Numbered from the stretch's first letter, positions 12,801-23,186 are shown. The stretch is DNA of 64,000 nucleotides from Dipteris shenzhenensis (GCA_047967505.1 CM106539.1); one strand, 5' to 3'. Numbers and translations: made by a program. Notes: generated by a model from the letters alone, not told the origin.

Positions 12801-15800
12801 ATAAAGAAGATGAAGAAGAGCCTGCAGAACCACAACGAGAACGGCCATTTCCGAAGTGGATAAAGCAACTTTTAGACCGCAGAGAACCTCCAACCATTGA
12901 GGAAGAACCATCCGAACACCGCCGGTCTAAGAGATTAGAGGCGCAAAGAAGCACGCAGAAACACTTGGTCAACTACGCTTTGATGACAGAGGTGATCCGT
13001 GCTGATGAACCCAAGTGTCTTGAAGAGGCACATGGTGATGATAGATGGATGGAGGCTATGCAGTCGGAGTATGGCTCCATAATGAAGAACAACACTTGGG
13101 ACCTTGTGGATCGTCCACCAAAACGCAAGGTAATCGGCACCAAGTGGGTGTACAAGACCAAGTACAAGTCCGACGGCACGTTGGATAAGTACAAGGCTCG
13201 GCTCGTGGCAAAAGGATTCGCACAAGTACATGGTTTTGATTATCAAGATACTTTTGCTCCCATAGCTCGACTAACCACAATACGCAATGTTTTGACTTTA
13301 GCAACCCAAGAAAGTTGGCATGTGTTTCATATGGATGTAAAATCCACCTTTCTGAATGGAGATCTCAAGGAGGACGTATATGTGGAACAACCACTAGGTT
13401 TTGTGATCCCCGATTCAAAAGGTAAACTCTGTAAACTGAAGAAGACACTTTACGGGCTGAAACAAGTCCCACGAGCGTGGTACCAGCGAATTGATGCCTA
13501 CTTTCTGCAAAACGAGTTCAGGAGGAGCCCATCTGATGCAAATTTGTATATCTTCAGAGAAGAAGGCAGATGTATGATTGTGGTCCTTTATGTGGACGAC
13601 CTTGCCATAACAAGGAACCATGAAGAGAAGATCTCGCAGACAAAGCATTTGCTAGGAAGAGAGTTTGAAATGACAGATCTCGGACTGATGCATTTCTGTT
13701 TGGGGATTAAAGTTTGACAAGAGCCGAAACAGCTGAAGTATGCTATAGAGATACTAAAGACATTTGGCATGGCTGAGTGCAAGACATCTGGTACCCCTAT
13801 GGAGGTTGACGTGAAGCTCTCAAACGAGGATTCTTCACCACTGGTGGACGAAGCGAAGTACAGAAGGCCTATGGACAGTTTGATTTACTTGTGCAACACG
13901 CGACCGGACATCAGCTTTGCGACTGGTGTACTAAGCAGGTTTTTCAATAAGCCCCGGGAGAACCATTGAAGGGTAGGGATGCGGGTGCTGAAATACATCA
14001 AAGGCACACTTGATTATGACATCACCTATACCAAGGATAGCATCTTGATCGGATCCTGTGACTCGGATTGGACAGGAGACGTGGACAGCAGGAGATCAGT
14101 GACAGGTTACTGTTTCTCACTTGGATCTGGAGCTGTGTCATGGGTCAGCAAGAAGCAACCCACAGTTGCTCTTTCTTCTACCGAGGCTGAGTACAAATCA
14201 GCATGCTTTGCTTCTTGCGAGGCAGTGTGATTGAGAAGGATTTTGGGGAACGTGGGTACAGTGCAAAACAAGCCTACGCAGTTATCATGTGACAATCAGA
14301 GTTGCATGGCGATTGCAAAGAACCCTGTGTTTCACGCTCGCACAAAACACATTGAGATTCAATATCACTTTATACGCGAGCTCATCATGGATGGAGAGGT
14401 CGACTTGGTGTACTGTTCGACTACAAAGAATGCTGCGGACATCTTCACGAAGGCTCTTGGAAGAGACTTGCTGGAGAGGCATCTTCATTGACTTGGCATT
14501 GGGCCGGCAACTCCAAGATCATGTGGATGGTAATCCATCCTGGCACAATCATCATCCGAAAGCTTCAAAATCACAGAAGTCTTGGATGTTCCCATGGTGG
14601 TCGTTCTACACCCCATTGTGCCTTGCTGCCCACTCGTCTCCACATGGGAAGCATTCATGGCTATGCCATATACCCCATTTGATAGCTTCAATGAACTGTC
14701 TTGGCATTGCATCTTTAATCATGCTATCCTTACCAAATAGGAAGGACTGGAATTCACCATCATAGCTGCTGTATTTGGGTTCAAACAGCTCCAAAATTGC
14801 ATCTGATCCTTCAGCATGCCATGGGCTCACATATAAGACAGCATAGGGCTGTAATACTTCGATGCTGGAATACATATCCATCAAATGTCTTCCCGAGAAA
14901 CTGTATGTGCTGAAACATGGTACGTCTAGCCAGCCACAAAATCTGAAAGAGGAAAGTCAGGCCTACTAGGAGTCATGTAAGCACGGTCCCACCATGTATC
15001 CTTGTCACTTACCTCAGGCCAAAAAGAGGAGGCTGTCCATGTCAATGCTGTAACAAGAAGACAGCATAAACATGCACATGTCCCAAAAGCAATCAGCCAT
15101 GTGCGTCCCAAAATACATTTTCTGACCCATAGTCTAGAAAATGCTTTCCATATTGATTGCATCTGAGCACCATTGAACAAGTCATCTCTGCCATAATCCT
15201 CAAATACCATTAACCAAGATCCAATCAAGCACTCTAATGAGTACCCCTTCTTTCTAGAAGGTGAGGCATGAACTTGCATATGTTGATGTTCAAGATGTGC
15301 TGCAACTAAATCTGTAACAAAATTATCATTCACTGGCTGCATGCTTCTGGCCCTATTCCCAAACAACACCAACAGGTTGCATGTAACATGAACATTAAAA
15401 TTATACTGACAAGGCCTAGCCATACATTCTCGTGTAATCATTCTGTTCCAAGTGGCTCCTTCAAGCTCAGTTAGTTCTCTTGCAAAGCTGCCTCTGCTTA
15501 AGATCTCCATACAAGGGACAATTCCCAAGATTGATATCATTGTAGGGTTTTTAATCAGCTGATAAATGAGGTTCCATAAATCCTCATTGTGAATGGACTG
15601 AAATAGTGGCATGTACATAAGGTTGTGTAATGCATTGCTCCTTAAAGATGACTGCATCAAAAATTTCAGTTCCATAGCCAAAATGCTCAAATCTGACAGT
15701 AAAGTGGACCCATTTCCATCCAAGCCTGAAAATCTATCTGTCAAGCGACCAATCATTTCAATAACATGATTCCCATCTGAGATGGCATTTTGCAGGTGGC

Positions 15801-18800
15801 CATGAGTGGACTAGCAAGCAAATGGGTTGTCTTCCTATGATACCAACATCTGGAATAACTGCATGCAATATAAAGCATCATGATGCCCCAAAAATAAATA
15901 TGCCAACATTGGCCCAAAACCCACAGCATCACGCTGCATTAGGGCTGCAATCATAGCAGCTGAAATCTTGGGGGTTCACTTGCTGACTCATCTCTGCCAC
16001 TTGCTGGACAAAGAATGTCTTCATGTATTTCTGAATTTCCAGCTCATTGGCTACTGATATATGCATGCCAATGTCCGTCAATCTGAAAATGATTTTCCAG
16101 ATATCACCCACATAGGTTTGTTCAGCCACCCTCCCATGATGCATTGAAGACAAATTATCTAGGTAGGCCCATGTAAGCATACTACAGGTTCGACAAGTGT
16201 CCCACTCATCCCGCAACCCAATGTGTGTGTTGGGAATATAGCATCCATCCCCATAAATTTGTCCAGGCTGCATTTCCTGTGCACTAGACTCCTTGTAGCC
16301 TCATGTCCGCTTGAGATTGAGGCCAACTTCTCCCATAGGCATTGTGCTGAAACATATATGAGAAATAAATGCTAGAGGGATGGGCTTTCCCAAAAGCATC
16401 TTGCATATTTGCATTACCACCTGCATGGTCTTCTATTCTTTCTTCCTTCGTAGAGACCAGACAATGCTGCATACTTCCTTCGTAGAGACCAGACAATGCT
16501 GCATACTCACCTCCTCAAAGTTTGCATGCATAAAAGTAGCAATTGTAAGCACATCTACATCCTTACCTTGCTGGTCAACATATCCATCTTGATTTTACTC
16601 ACCCTCATTTGATTCCTCGACAATCTTTTCACTGATCAGCCTTCATTGACATTGTTATTTTGGCTTATTCCATCACCCTGCATACATGCATTTCTTCCAT
16701 TAGTATGCTGAGCTGTAAGAGCACCATCTAGGGCATTATATTGTTCCTGCAAACTGCAATAACAGTCCATGTCTTGCTGTCCACTGATAAAGCAGCCATT
16801 CTCTTGCTGTCCACTTTTGTTCCCATCATGTGGGCAGTTGGTTGTATTTGAGCAGCTATCCCCACAGAATCTTTTCGTATTTACTGTTGTAATTGCCTGG
16901 AGACAACCAGATTTTTGTCCTGCATATTGATGCATCTTCAATGGCTTTAAAGCGTGATTTGACTGCATGCTAGGGAGAGGGATAGCATGGCTGGGCTGCG
17001 CTGGCTGCATTACCAATATTGGCATGACTGCATTCTTCTCAGATATTTGCTGCCCACTTTTATAGGCTTGCATAGCCTTTGGCATAACTCCCCTCAGCAT
17101 CATAGCTCCAACTTGGTGGCTGGTTAAAGTAGGAGCATCATCCTTGCTAACAAAAGACCTCCTAGCCTCTTCCCTGGATTCCCTAAAAATGGGGTCATCG
17201 TCTGTCCTCAGATTCCTGGAATAGGTATCCTTCCCATCCCCATCGTTTCAGTCCATAGGAGAAAGCATGGGCTCTTGCATTGCAGTGTGCACAACCTCTC
17301 CGATCTTCTCGCAAACTTGTTGGCCAATTTGCTGGCCCATCTGCTTCATTGCCTCAGCTTGGGTCATGCACTGAAGCATCGCCGAAAAAGCATCCATGAA
17401 TTTAGCCCTTGAGCCATCAAACGTGTGCATTGCCAAGCTCTTGGGTGCTCCCAAAATGCCAGCATCTGGTACTCGCTGTCCATATTCCTTCCTGCCAATT
17501 GAGCTGCTATTTTCATTAGAACACTTATCCCCACAAAATCCTTCAGTAGTCGCAGCTGGAATCCACAGGCATCATCAATGGCTCTGAAACATGGTGCTGC
17601 GTGCCAGGGAGTGGCATAACATGGCTGGACTGCCTTACAAGCATTGGCAGAAATGCATTTTCCTTAGTAGTTTGGCAGCTATTTTCATAGGCTTTTTGAG
17701 TGTGTGTCATAACTGCTCTAGGCTTTATAGTTTCAACAATAGTTGGCAGGTCGATGGCATTCATATCTCCACTTTTAGCGTAGAATAACCTCTGTGTCCG
17801 TTCAAACACCCGAATATGTAAGGTACAACAACCATCATATATATCCCGACCTTGCAAGGTGTTACATGCTTGCAATGCACTAGCATGTGAGACAAAGTGT
17901 ATCTCAGCATGGAGACCAATTGAAATCTGACGTATGGCGATCTTCTCAATAAGCCCAAACAGAGAAAATACCTAATGCAACACATCCAATGTAATGGGGT
18001 ACAACAGACTGTGGATGGTAATCAAAAGCATTATTGGACTGCGAATCTTCCTTATGTTGAAGCTTCCCTAAGCTTTTTGCGTGCTGGTCAAAGTTCTGCA
18101 TAAGCTTTCTGAAACTAGAGGCACGCTGCCCCATGATCCCTCCAAAGGCATGTGGCTGTCTCATGGTGTGTAACCAAGCTTTGTTGCTGTCCCACTATGC
18201 CAAATGCATGCACGTGTGCTCAATTCCTGCCCATCTCAAAGCGCTGAAGAGGCTTGGAAGAAGGTGGGTGAAGAAGTTGCCATGCACTAGGCTAGCTCCC
18301 TACCGGACAGTTCAATCTAACAGAGGTGGCTGCCCCCACAAGCGAGTACAAATGCAAGGCAAGGATCTACTGTAATGAGCACCAGATACAATGTGTGAAA
18401 CACTGAAAATGTTAATGGAGAAGCTCAAGAGGAAGGTTGATGAAGAGGCTTCAAAACAGAGTCCAAAAGAGCCCAAACGGGGCTGTAAAAGGCCCTAAGA
18501 AGGGGCTGTGAAGAGCTGTCCTTGCCTCTCTTTTGTTTTTTCTTTTTTTGGGGAGGGGGAGGGGGGAGGGGGTCCTTTAATCACCTAGGACAGTTAGGAC
18601 TCCTAACCTAAAGACTGCTAAGACACTTAGGACCACTAAGACATTTTTGGTTAGTATAACTTAACCCTAGTAAAACTTAGCTCAACCCGGGTTTCCTTAA
18701 CCACCAACCTAACCCTTTAACTAAACCCCAATTACCTAGCCGGCCCAACTAACTAAACCTAACCTAGCTAAACCTAATTGACCTAACCCAACCAACCTAA

Positions 18801-21800
18801 CCCTGGCTAACTTAACCTAGGAAAAATACAAACTAGGTTTTCTTTGCAGGTGGGAAGGTCGGTGGCGGCGCGGCGAAGGCGACGTGAGGATGGCGGAGAA
18901 CGCGATGAGCACGAGGCATGGCGTGGCTTGAGTGGACGGTGGTGCTGCGACGGTGGCGTGGTGTGGGCAGGGTCGCACAAGCGACGGACAGCACGGCTCA
19001 GCAGATGGTGACGAGTAAGGTCTCGCGGTGATCACAGAACAAGAGCGGGATGAGCACAGCGCGGGTGATTGCCCTCCATCACCCGGGCTTCTTCTCCCTC
19101 GTCAAAGGTCGTTCCGTTCAAGCTCAGCACAGGAAGCCATGAGCATGGTTCTGACACTTGAATTGGATGGAGAGGCAATCAACGATGGAAAGGGGCAACT
19201 GTTGGAAAGGTCACCTCCCCATCTGTAAGCCCCCATATGAGGAGAGCATGGGGGAGGTAGACCAGGGGATATTGGGGCTGCCAAATGGGCAGCACACAGG
19301 AAGGGCAGAGGCTGCCACATGGGCAGCACACAGTCTGCCATGTGGGCAGCTGTCAAAGCAGGAATCCATGGGCCTGCAAAAGAGGCGCACAGGTGGCGGC
19401 ATAGGCAGGCTGAAGGCACCTGTGTGGCGGGCTGTCTAGCAGAAGAGATGGCGCAGAAGGGCAGGGCAGACCAGCAGATTAGGTTGGCCACATGGAGGCC
19501 AGGTGGAGCAGCAAATGGGGCTGCTAGTGGGCAGTGGCATGCCTTATATAGGGCTGGGCCCTTGCCTTAGTTGGAGGGCCAAAGGCCCTAGAAGTTTGGG
19601 CCAAAGGGCCCCGGTTTTAGAGCTCTTAAAGGGCTGGACCAGCAGCAGACTGGTCAGCCAGTACGAAGCTGACTGGTCGGTTTTTATGACAGGCCCCTGG
19701 GCCTATAAAAGGAGGGCCTCCAGCCCTCATAGATTATCACTTGGAGCAGCAGGAGCACCAGATCAGCCACCTGTGGACCTTTATCCAGAAGGAGACAAGT
19801 GGGCTGTAGAGCTGCAGACCTAGCTCAGAGTGCTGCCCACCTAGGCTGGTGCAAAGACAGCAAGGTGGAAGGGATCTAGACGGAAAGTCTACTTACGCTC
19901 AAGGTGGAGCACGCAGGCTCGAGTCTAGAGATAGCCAGCAGATAGGAGAAGTACCTTGTGGTAAGATCAGAGGACCACACCATTGGTGGGACTCTGGATC
20001 TATCTCTTTTGTATTGTGTCCATAGTTTTGGACGAAAATATATTATTTTGGTGGTTTCTCTATCTGGCTCGTTCATTGTCTATTGATGAGTCTGCACATC
20101 TATTTTATGCACATGAGTTAAGAATTTTGTGATTCCACATCCCACACCACACTGTGTGAGCTCCTGGGCATTACTATAAGTCTTCCACTGTGCATACCCT
20201 CTGTTGGGTAATTTCTAATAGCAACGGGATTCGAGATGCTGATTCGCTGACTTTTTGTTTTGCAAAGGAGTTGTGCGCTGCTCACAGCGGATTCTGGATC
20301 ACCACTCAAGCTCGTACGGTGGTCCTCGGTGGTCCATTCTCCAACAACTTCGTCTGCTGCCTGGGTGAACACAAAATAAGACAGCACTGAAAGCGCTTTC
20401 CCTCATTACTTGGGAGCAGAGAAAGGCATCTTTGTTACGTGTGAACCAACTCGCGAATTTCCTTCGCCAGCAGGCTCCCTTCATGAAACCGAATGGCAAT
20501 TCTCAATCCAAATATAAATCTGTAATTCCATCAAATCTGCCACCTGGAATTCGGTCGAATCCATGACCTAAAGCAAAGAGGGATTTGTACAAACACGTGC
20601 CAAGTCGAAACCTCTACAACTCGCTTCAAAACACTTCATCTAGGAGGACATCCATCCAGCGGATGAGCTCAAAATCTCACAAAACACAAGCCCTCATGCA
20701 AACGAGGATTTGCGCTCATTTTCTAGTGAAAGAGTTGCTCTGATACCAACTGAAACAAGCACCCAAGGCAAGGGTTAGGTAGGCCCAAGGCTGGGTGTAA
20801 TCCAGATACTACTCTCAGGTACTACTCTCACACCAAGATCTGCAAAACAACCAATGATTAGGAACATCATATATGCTATGACCTTGGAATCATAACAGTA
20901 GGTGGAGGGGAAGAGCGGGAGCAATTGGAAGAATGTGTCGAGGGAGCGATCGGAAGAACAGGCGATGGAGAAGTTCGGGGTTTTTTTTTGGGGGGGAAGG
21001 CGGGTTGCGTGTGTGTGTGTTGGGGGTGTTGGGGGGGGGGGGGGTACTCAATATAGGTCCAAACCTGTGCTGGAACCTAACCTGTGTCCTGTGGCACGAT
21101 CTCAGGGGGGAGCAATATAAAGTATTCAATATAAAAGTTTCTAAGGCATTTAATTCAATTAGCACTTATTTTGCAATAATAGCAAAGGGGAAAAGAAACA
21201 CGAGAGCACATAATGTGCTCGACAGCACTGCCTTCATTATTCGATTTCATATGAAGCGCTGGAGTATCTCGATAGATAAGGAGGATGCTCATGAGTTGAG
21301 CAAAAATGGGAGTGGCAAGGACATGGCATAAAATAATTAGAGAGAACTTTTGAAAAAAACTTTAAGGAGAGCACTGCCTGCAAGGCAGTGCTAAAAATTC
21401 AAGCATATGATTTAGAAAAAGGACGGCAAGGCCTCTCCACACCATATTATGTATACAGAACTTACAGATTTAGGATATAATCACCTAGGTTTATTATAAT
21501 GTGTTCCAGGGAGTTTATGTCATCATTCACACTTCTCTTCATAAAAACGTGTCTACAAAGACTTATATCTAGCTTTCCCTCAACGATAATATACAATGCA
21601 AAGAAAAGCACCCAAGAATATTGGTTTTGAACAAAGTAAAGGTGTCAGCACAGACACAATACGAAAATGCAGAGCTGCCAATACGTTACTGTGAATATTT
21701 CTGACATCATGAGATCTGATAATATTGGGGAAGGAACTTCCCATAAAATGTCATTCAGAATGAGAGTGTGTATCTCCAAAAACATGATTAGACCTTGTAT

Positions 21801-23186
21801 GAAGGCTTCTTCCCTTAATGCAGCAGCACACTCACGAGAGAGGTCAAGCCTCCTAGGAAAAACCATTTGATCTTCCAAAATAAATCCAGTTTGACGTCTT
21901 TGAAAATCAATTCATTTAAAGGTGTTCTTCACATTTTCTAGATCAAAGAGACCACCCAGGAAAACCAGATAGATGAAAGAACCTAAAAGGATTGTAAGAT
22001 ACACTAAATGGTTGTAGACAGAGAATATACCATGCAGTTCTTACACCTTATACGGTCCATAGATTCTAATAACTGAATCTCCTTCCTAAGTCGAGGAACC
22101 ACCCCATCTATCTCTAGCAACTCCTGCCGGGTGGCATCTTGCACAGGTATCTTGCTAGCAATATGATATGACAGAATCTCAGGTTTTTTCACCATGTCAT
22201 AAATGCTTGGAAGTTCAACCATCTGCCTCCACATATCTGCAAGGTGTTTAAACAATCCATTACTTTATAGAAGGAATAGAACAGATGTCAATGCATGCTG
22301 CTTCGACAACAGAAACGATACTTCACCTGCAGCTCGACGAGCAAGGTTATAGGCATCATACATCCTGTATACCCAATGGGGCCAAGCTGTACGCTGAACC
22401 CGAAACAACCACTTTGAGTCATCTGAGGCCCATGCCTTGCAAGCACCTCCCCATCCACCTTCGGCCTTGGCTCTCTGAAGAACAGATGCTCTCTGAAGAA
22501 CAGATGCCCTCCCCCCCGTAGAAACTGGGCTCACTGCATGATCACTCACAACAGCTCCCACTTCACTTGCATCTGATCGCCTTCTAAGTCTCCGCTGTTG
22601 CCTTGCTTGCTCGATTGTGTTTCTCCTGTCTCTTCTACGACTCCACCACAATCTGTGTATAATTTCCTCTTCGCTACCACTCCCATCATCCACTGTGTCT
22701 GACAAATTAAAAACGTCCAGCATATCTCGTGCATGTGGTTGTAGAAGTCTCCCTGTGAAATCAGCCTCCTCGTCTTCTGAAACCTCATCTTCGGGTTCCT
22801 CTATGTCACTTTCAGAATGAGCCTCATGAGTATCAGAAGACTTTGAAACTGCTCTGGGAACCTTGCCACTTTGAAAGTTTGGAGCAGAAGCCAACACCCC
22901 AAATGCATCTCTCGGAATATGCAAAGGCATATCCTCTGGAATAATCTGTACTTGAGCACATGGCTGAAAATACAAAGGACTTGAAAATTATGACTGAGAT
23001 CTTGATTTAAAAGATGCCCCAAAGGCCAACAAGGAATTTGCATAGGAAGAAGACACATAAAAGCTAAGAACCACATCTTCTTACAGCACCATCAGCGTTT
23101 CTCCAGGTGTGCCGAATGCGAAACCTCTGCCGACCTCGAGTGACCACATTGATTGAACCATCTTCCAAGTGTCGTAGCTGCCTGAT
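9745..23186 (-). CDS. CRBN: cereblon, 3' five exons (gene-level entry)
   Basis: Cereblon is the substrate receptor of the CUL4-DDB1 ubiquitin ligase. Five minus-strand exons join in frame to 414 codons: 23186-23085, 22963-22327, 22236-22031, 10328-10165 and 9880-9745. All junctions have GT-AG ends and compatible phases. The order is end of the LON domain, acidic Ser-rich linker, then the helical DDB1-binding region and the CULT domain. The CULT domain keeps Cys pairs CKNC and CSVC and the pocket tryptophans in HSWFPGYSW and MGWLF. The upstream part (N-terminus and start of LON) was not found up to the window end, so the gene is incomplete here. The intron 22030-10329 is 11.7 kb and full of transposons. 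No frameshift or stop is seen, so it is probably functional. Identity rests on recalled family motifs, not on a search. Confidence 0.9.
10165..10328 (-). CDS. CRBN: cereblon exon, CULT domain core
   Basis: 164 nt, acceptor GCAG and donor GG|GTACGT. The peptide starts TVIARRSDMLVMSSDG, continues GAYVNDFGYVHETLTL and ends TQHSWFPG, including the first pocket tryptophan. The usual VNPHG loop is VNDFG here. The exon lies 11.7 kb from the previous exon, on the far side of the transposon-filled intron. Confidence 0.93.
10329..11833. other. no gene identified (intron part)
   Basis: AT-rich in 10.33-10.9 kb and more balanced in 10.9-11.8 kb. No recognisable domain or element boundary. A minus-strand open frame at 11227-11544 shows no family features. 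Confidence 0.4.
11834..12203. repeat. LTR-head-like sequence of unknown element
   Basis: The stretch begins TGTAAGCCCCCCATATGAGG. The same first ~22 bases (one C fewer) recur at 19224, after which the two sequences diverge. The TG start fits an LTR terminus. It directly precedes the truncated Copia pol, but no primer-binding site is visible. Confidence 0.35.
12204..14491 (+). pseudogene. 5'-truncated Copia pol (integrase-RT-RNase H)
   Basis: The fragment starts in the integrase core (RGGEITSTEFE, then NGIAERK with the catalytic Glu). It continues through FRVFGCDCFVHV, the RT (MDVKSTFLNGDL, LYGLKQVPRAWY, catalytic VVLYVDDLAI) and RNase H (DSDWTGDVDSRRSVTGY, LSSTEAEY, KNAADIFTKAL). Reading needs frameshifts near 12,435 and 13,720-13,770 and read-through of stops near 13,969 and 14,230. 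Gag, protease, the N-terminal integrase and both LTRs are missing. It lies antisense to cereblon within its intron and is certainly inactive. Confidence 0.88.
14606..16640 (-). pseudogene. unidentified minus-strand coding remnant with a hydrophobic segment
   Basis: Consecutive minus-strand frames read as one broken protein. The pieces are 16640-16284, 16273-15929, about 15816-14926 (the best, 276 codons from its Met at 15756) and 14925-14606, joined by frameshifts. The longest piece is Leu/Ile-rich and helical (SILAMELKFLMQSSL, LWNLIYQLIKNPTMISILG). Near its end is a likely membrane helix, LIAFGTCACLCCLLVTALTW. A 32-bp tandem duplication at 16,441-16,510 doubles SMQHCLVSTKE. I do not recognise the family. 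It shares strand with cereblon and with the PTB-like RRM upstream, so it could be part of one captured or retrocopied transcript, or of an uncharacterised transposon. Confidence 0.45.
16636..17454 (-). pseudogene. Met/Gln-rich coding remnant with internal repeat
   Basis: Two frames (17454-17248 and 17103-16636) encode Met/Gln/Cys-rich peptides, for example MGQQIGQQVCEKIGEVVHTA. The second starts with GVMPKAMQAYKSGQQISEKN and continues AVMPILVMQ. This resembles the segment after the RRM at 17.72-17.55 kb (AVMTHTQKAYENSCQTTKEN then AFLPMLVRQ), so the two are copies of one unit. Function unknown. Confidence 0.4.
17543..18028 (-). pseudogene. PTB-like RRM fragment, broken
   Basis: One minus-strand frame reads LLITIHSLLYPITLDVLH, then a TAG stop at 17974-17972 where this family has Gln. 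It continues VFSLFGLIEKIAIRQ and LQACNTLQGRDIYDGCCTLH. This is an RRM of the polypyrimidine-tract-binding protein class; the YPIT(L/V)DVLHQVFS and IYDGCCTL motifs are diagnostic. PTB proteins bind CU-rich RNA and regulate splicing. Only about one RRM is present (18028 to ~17757), followed by a non-PTB Met/His/Gln-rich tail. The premature stop and lack of a clear start make this a pseudogene or captured exon rather than an active gene. Confidence 0.72.
18371..19223. repeat. repeat family with CTAAC-rich tract, copy 1
   Basis: The copy begins TGTAATGAGCACC at 18371. GATGAAGAGGCTTCAAAAC near 18439 follows, then a G-rich run (18551-18573), a 250-bp tract dense in CTAAC/CCTAA words (about 18575-18825) and a GC-rich end. 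An inverted relative lies at about 35,850-36,434 with the same blocks in the same order. The TG start suggests an LTR or element terminus. Confidence 0.6.
19224..20100 (+). repeat. putative LTR or LTR-like block with TATA box
   Basis: Starts TGTAAGCCCCCATATGAGG, as does 11834. It is rich in GGGCAGC-type short repeats. A TATAAAA at 19704-19710 is followed by GGAGGG, resembling an LTR promoter. The 3' end and primer-binding site could not be located, so the end is approximate. Confidence 0.4.
20100..20898 (-). mobile_element. LTR-element remnant around the minus-strand PBS
   Basis: The sequence upstream of the PBS on the minus strand (20751 to about 20898, starting TGTTATGATTCC) may be a short LTR. 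Downstream, 20.1-20.7 kb carries only short broken frames with no recognisable gag or pol. The boundaries are tentative. Confidence 0.35.
20735..20749 (-). promoter_or_regulatory. primer-binding site of a minus-strand LTR element
   Basis: The minus strand reads TTGGTATCAGAGCAA, complementary to the plant initiator-tRNA-Met 3' end as used by many LTR retrotransposons. It lies directly after ...TTGTTTCA, an LTR-like CA terminus at 20751. Confidence 0.6.
20978..21046 (+). repeat. T/G homopolymer and GT tract
   Basis: A T9-G8 run, a (GT)n run and a G14 run follow one another, with the strand strongly G-biased. Confidence 0.85.
21047..22030. other. no gene identified (intron part)
   Basis: AT-rich intronic sequence upstream of the 22 kb cereblon exon, with no recognisable domain. 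Confidence 0.45.
22031..22236 (-). CDS. CRBN: cereblon exon, helical region and first CULT Cys pair
   Basis: 206 nt, completing a split Asp codon and ending in phase 0 at ATG|GTATAT. The peptide includes IASKIPVQDATRQELLEIDG and LRKEIQLLESMDRIRCKNC. These are hallmark cereblon sequences, and the CxxC is the first zinc ligand pair of the CULT domain. Confidence 0.92.
22327..22963 (-). CDS. CRBN: cereblon exon, end of LON plus acidic linker
   Basis: 637 nt, entering in phase 0 and leaving one base (G) into the next exon. It opens with CAQVQIIPEDMPLHIPRDAF, the conserved end of the LON module. A long Ser/Asp/Glu-rich linker typical of plant cereblons follows, then WPHWVYRMYDAYNLARRAA, the start of the helical region. 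An 18-bp tandem duplication at about 22473-22508 gives a doubled ASVLQR in frame. The donor is G|GTGAAG. Confidence 0.88.
23085..23186 (-). CDS. CRBN: cereblon exon, LON domain part
   Basis: 34 codons, acceptor ACAG before 23186 and donor GTAAG after 23085, both in phase 0. The peptide contains IRQLRHLEDGSINVVTRG followed by RQRFRIRHTW. This matches the LON-domain segment of plant cereblons that precedes the EDxPL motif of the next exon. Confidence 0.88.

Larger units (their letters stand above)
10329..22030 (-). other. 11.7-kb cereblon intron loaded with repeats
   Basis: The intron is bounded by donor ATG|GTATAT (GT at 22030-22029) and acceptor GCAG (ends 10329). It holds a plus-strand Copia fragment, a minus-strand coding remnant with a PTB-like RRM, a CTAAC-rich repeat, an LTR-like block and a primer-binding site. 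Accurate splicing across it is required for the CULT domain to be made. Confidence 0.85.

Noticed and set aside
12639-13304. Minus-strand ORFs opposite the Copia RT
   Set aside because: Antisense shadows of the RT coding sequence; no family features.
14289-14765. 158-codon plus-strand ORF after the Copia pol
   Set aside because: It overlaps the Copia RNase H in another frame and then the antisense remnant; it is a shadow frame.
18575-18825. Interstitial telomere array
   Set aside because: The CCTAA/CTAAC words are irregular and never form a run of the plant CCCTAAA unit. The same tract recurs at 36 kb as part of a larger repeat.
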